Part shown: one piece after another, positions 6,845 to 8,282 of the stretch
Layout of the letters: the number at the start of each line of letters is the position of its first letter
How positions within the stretch are numbered: the first letter of the stretch is position 1
Source: Nitrospira sp.
Lineage (GTDB): Bacteria > Nitrospirota > Nitrospiria > Nitrospirales > Nitrospiraceae
Assembly: GCA_025360665.1 (NCBI GenBank)
Contig: JANYBU010000446.1
Span: 1-8,282 of the forward strand
Length of the DNA: 8,282 nt
Reading direction: 5' to 3'
Made by a program: the position numbers and the translations under genes
Notes under the pieces: generated by a model
The model's input: the letters and a program-made list of their open reading frames with translations, nothing else
Database searches by the model: none
What the model was told of the DNA's origin: nothing

Positions 6845-8282
6845 TCATCGCGCCAGGAGTATGGCACTGGAACGCGGGCCTACCTGATACGCCTGCGGCT
6901 GGTCCCCAAGAGGCTCATCGCCCGCGCCAAACAAGTCTCGTGGCGCTTCGTGACAGGTGTCCACTGCGAGGTGCCACCGGGCGCCATGTGGCATGGATGG
7001 CAGGTGAAAGGCGACCGCCTCGGCGCCGGCATTGAACATGAGGTACAACGCCTGGTGTTCGCTTTCGTGGATCAGGCCGGCAACCTGCTTTTCTTTCGGG
7101 TCCGTCCAGTGGGGCAAGTCCCCGTGCGGGCTGAACCAGTGGATCTCGGCATCCGTATAGAATGCCTCAGCACTCAGCATCGGATGCGCTTGACGAAAAG
7201 CGATCATGCCACGGGTGAATCGGTACATCTCTTGGTGCTGCTCCCGATAGCCCCAGTCACACCAGCTGGTCTCATTGTCCTGGCAGTAGGCATTATTGTT
7301 GCCGCGTTGCGTGCGGCGCAATTCGTCCCCACCCAAGAGCATCGGCACGCCACGCGAGATGAAGAGGGTCAACAGAAAATTCTTGATCTGGCGTGTTCTG
7401 ATGGACTCGATCCGGCCATCCGCTGACTCACCTTCCGTGCCGTAATTCTCGCTGAAATTCTCGCTCGTCCCGTCATGGTTGTTTTCTCCGTTGGCTTCAT
7501 TGTGCTTGTCGCGATAGCTCACGAGGTCGTTTAGCGTGAAGCCGTCGTGGCAAGTAACGAAATTGATGCTGCTCCCGGGGCCTTTCCCGGACTTGGTGTA
7601 GATGTCAGCACTGCCGCAGATGCGGCTGGCAAACAAACCGAGCATCCCCTCGTCGCCGCGCCAGAACCGTCTGACGTCATCACGGTACTGACCGTTCCAC
7701 TCCGCCCAGCGGGGTTCGGAGAATCTCCCAACCTCATAGGCTCCGGCAGCATCCCATGCTTCGGCGATGATCTTCACATCCCGTAAAATCGGATCCTCCG
7801 CGATTCGCTCGAGCAGCGGGGGATCGGGCAGCAAGTTGCCGAAACGGCCCCGACCGAGCACCGAGGCCAGGTCAAATCGAAATCCATCGACATGCATCTC
7901 CACCACCCAATAGCGCAACGCGGTCAAGATGTGATCCCGCACGACGGGATGGTTGGCATTAATGGTGTTGCCCGTCCCTGTGTAGTCCCGGTAGTTCCGT
8001 TTGTTGTCCGCCAGCATGTAGAAGATCGAGTTCTCAATCCCGCGGAAGCACAGCGTGGGCCCCAGTTCATTCCCCTCAGCCGTATGATTAAAGACCACGT
8101 CCAGGAAGACCTCGATACCTGCCCTGTGAAAGGCCTGAACCATTTCCTTGAACTCCAGCGTCTGCTGGCCCATCCCTCCCGCACTGCTGTAGGAGGCTTT
8201 TGGCGCACAGAAGACGACGGGATCGTAGCCCCAGTATTTTCTGAGCGGCTGGCCTGTGTGCGGATTCACGCCGATCACCTGG
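6845..8282 (-). CDS. glgX: Glycogen debranching enzyme (GlgX/isoamylase type), 5' end outside the window
   Basis: A GH13 enzyme that hydrolyses alpha-1,6 branches of glycogen or limit dextrin, feeding glucan breakdown in the cytoplasm. About 478 C-terminal residues are present of the roughly 700 usual; the frame is open to the window edge, so the apparent GTG at 8278 is an internal Val and not the start. Counting from that Val as 1, the four GH13 regions are visible: DVVFNHT (60-66), GFRFDLAS (132-139) with nucleophile Asp136, EAWDAAG with acid/base Glu173, and FVTCHD (240-245) with His244/Asp245. WGYDPVVFCAP and the NANHPVVRDHI segment fit the GlgX/TreX subfamily rather than a plain amylase. 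A C-terminal beta domain follows and ends normally at TGA 6845. No key residue is missing. TreX-like or isoamylase activity cannot be separated from GlgX without the N-terminal part. It is upstream of zwf on the same strand, so glycogen breakdown and glucose 6-phosphate use may be co-expressed. Confidence 0.95.
   Translation of the reverse strand, partial: QVIGVNPHTGQPLRKYWGYDPVVFCAPKASYSSAGGMGQQTLEFKEMVQAFHRAGIEVFLDVVFNHTAEGNELGPTLCFRGIENSIFYMLADNKRNYRDYTGTGNTINANHPVVRDHILTALRYWVVEMHVDGFRFDLASVLGRGRFGNLLPDPPLLERIAEDPILRDVKIIAEAWDAAGAYEVGRFSEPRWAEWNGQYRDDVRRFWRGDEGMLGLFASRICGSADIYTKSGKGPGSSINFVTCHDGFTLNDLVSYRDKHNEANGENNHDGTSENFSENYGTEGESADGRIESIRTRQIKNFLLTLFISRGVPMLLGGDELRRTQRGNNNAYCQDNETSWCDWGYREQHQEMYRFTRGMIAFRQAHPMLSAEAFYTDAEIHWFSPHGDLPHWTDPKEKQVAGLIHESEHQALYLMFNAGAEAVAFHLPSMPHGARWHLAVDTCHEAPRDLFGAGDEPLGDQPQAYQVGPRSSAILLAR

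Noticed and set aside
6539..7426. Long plus-strand open frame of 295 codons across the end of glgX, the gap and the start of zwf
   Set aside because: It is antisense to two clearly conserved genes, has no recognisable domain, and its length fits a GC-rich shadow frame.

Overview
The window looks like bacterial chromosome of moderately high GC content. It holds one strand-uniform block of central carbon metabolism genes, all transcribed on the minus strand, so the biological order runs from high to low coordinates. I see no phage, IS element, CRISPR array, rRNA or tRNA. The proteins suggest a free-living heterotrophic or mixotrophic bacterium, but the phylum cannot be fixed from the sequence alone.

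Order along transcription: (1) the C-terminal two thirds of a GlgX-type glycogen debranching enzyme (8282-6845, start outside the window); (2) a 194-bp gap with a 7-bp tandem repeat and a small inverted repeat; (3) zwf copy 1, a 493-residue glucose-6-phosphate dehydrogenase (6650-5169); (4) a ROK/polyphosphate-glucokinase-like gene whose ATG overlaps the zwf stop (ATGA) and which is broken by three frameshifts (5172-4475); (5) pgi, glucose-6-phosphate isomerase (4411-2771); (6) a 199-bp gap; (7) the remnant of gnd, 6-phosphogluconate dehydrogenase (2571-2119), with a frameshift, a large internal deletion that removes the catalytic part, and an in-frame stop; (8) zwf copy 2, a shorter and clearly different 460-residue glucose-6-phosphate dehydrogenase with a strong ribosome binding site (2084-702); (9) about 700 bp with no recognisable gene.

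Together the genes describe a route from glycogen through glucose and glucose 6-phosphate to fructose 6-phosphate (pgi) or 6-phosphogluconolactone (zwf). The two genes that would make glucose 6-phosphate from free glucose (glucokinase) and decarboxylate 6-phosphogluconate (gnd) are both decayed, while the four other enzymes, about 5.9 kb of coding sequence, have no interruption. That contrast argues that the lesions are real gene decay rather than random sequencing error.

I do not see a previously undescribed system here. The most interesting content is selective erosion inside an oxidative pentose phosphate operon and the retention of two unlike zwf genes around the dead gnd and glucokinase genes.
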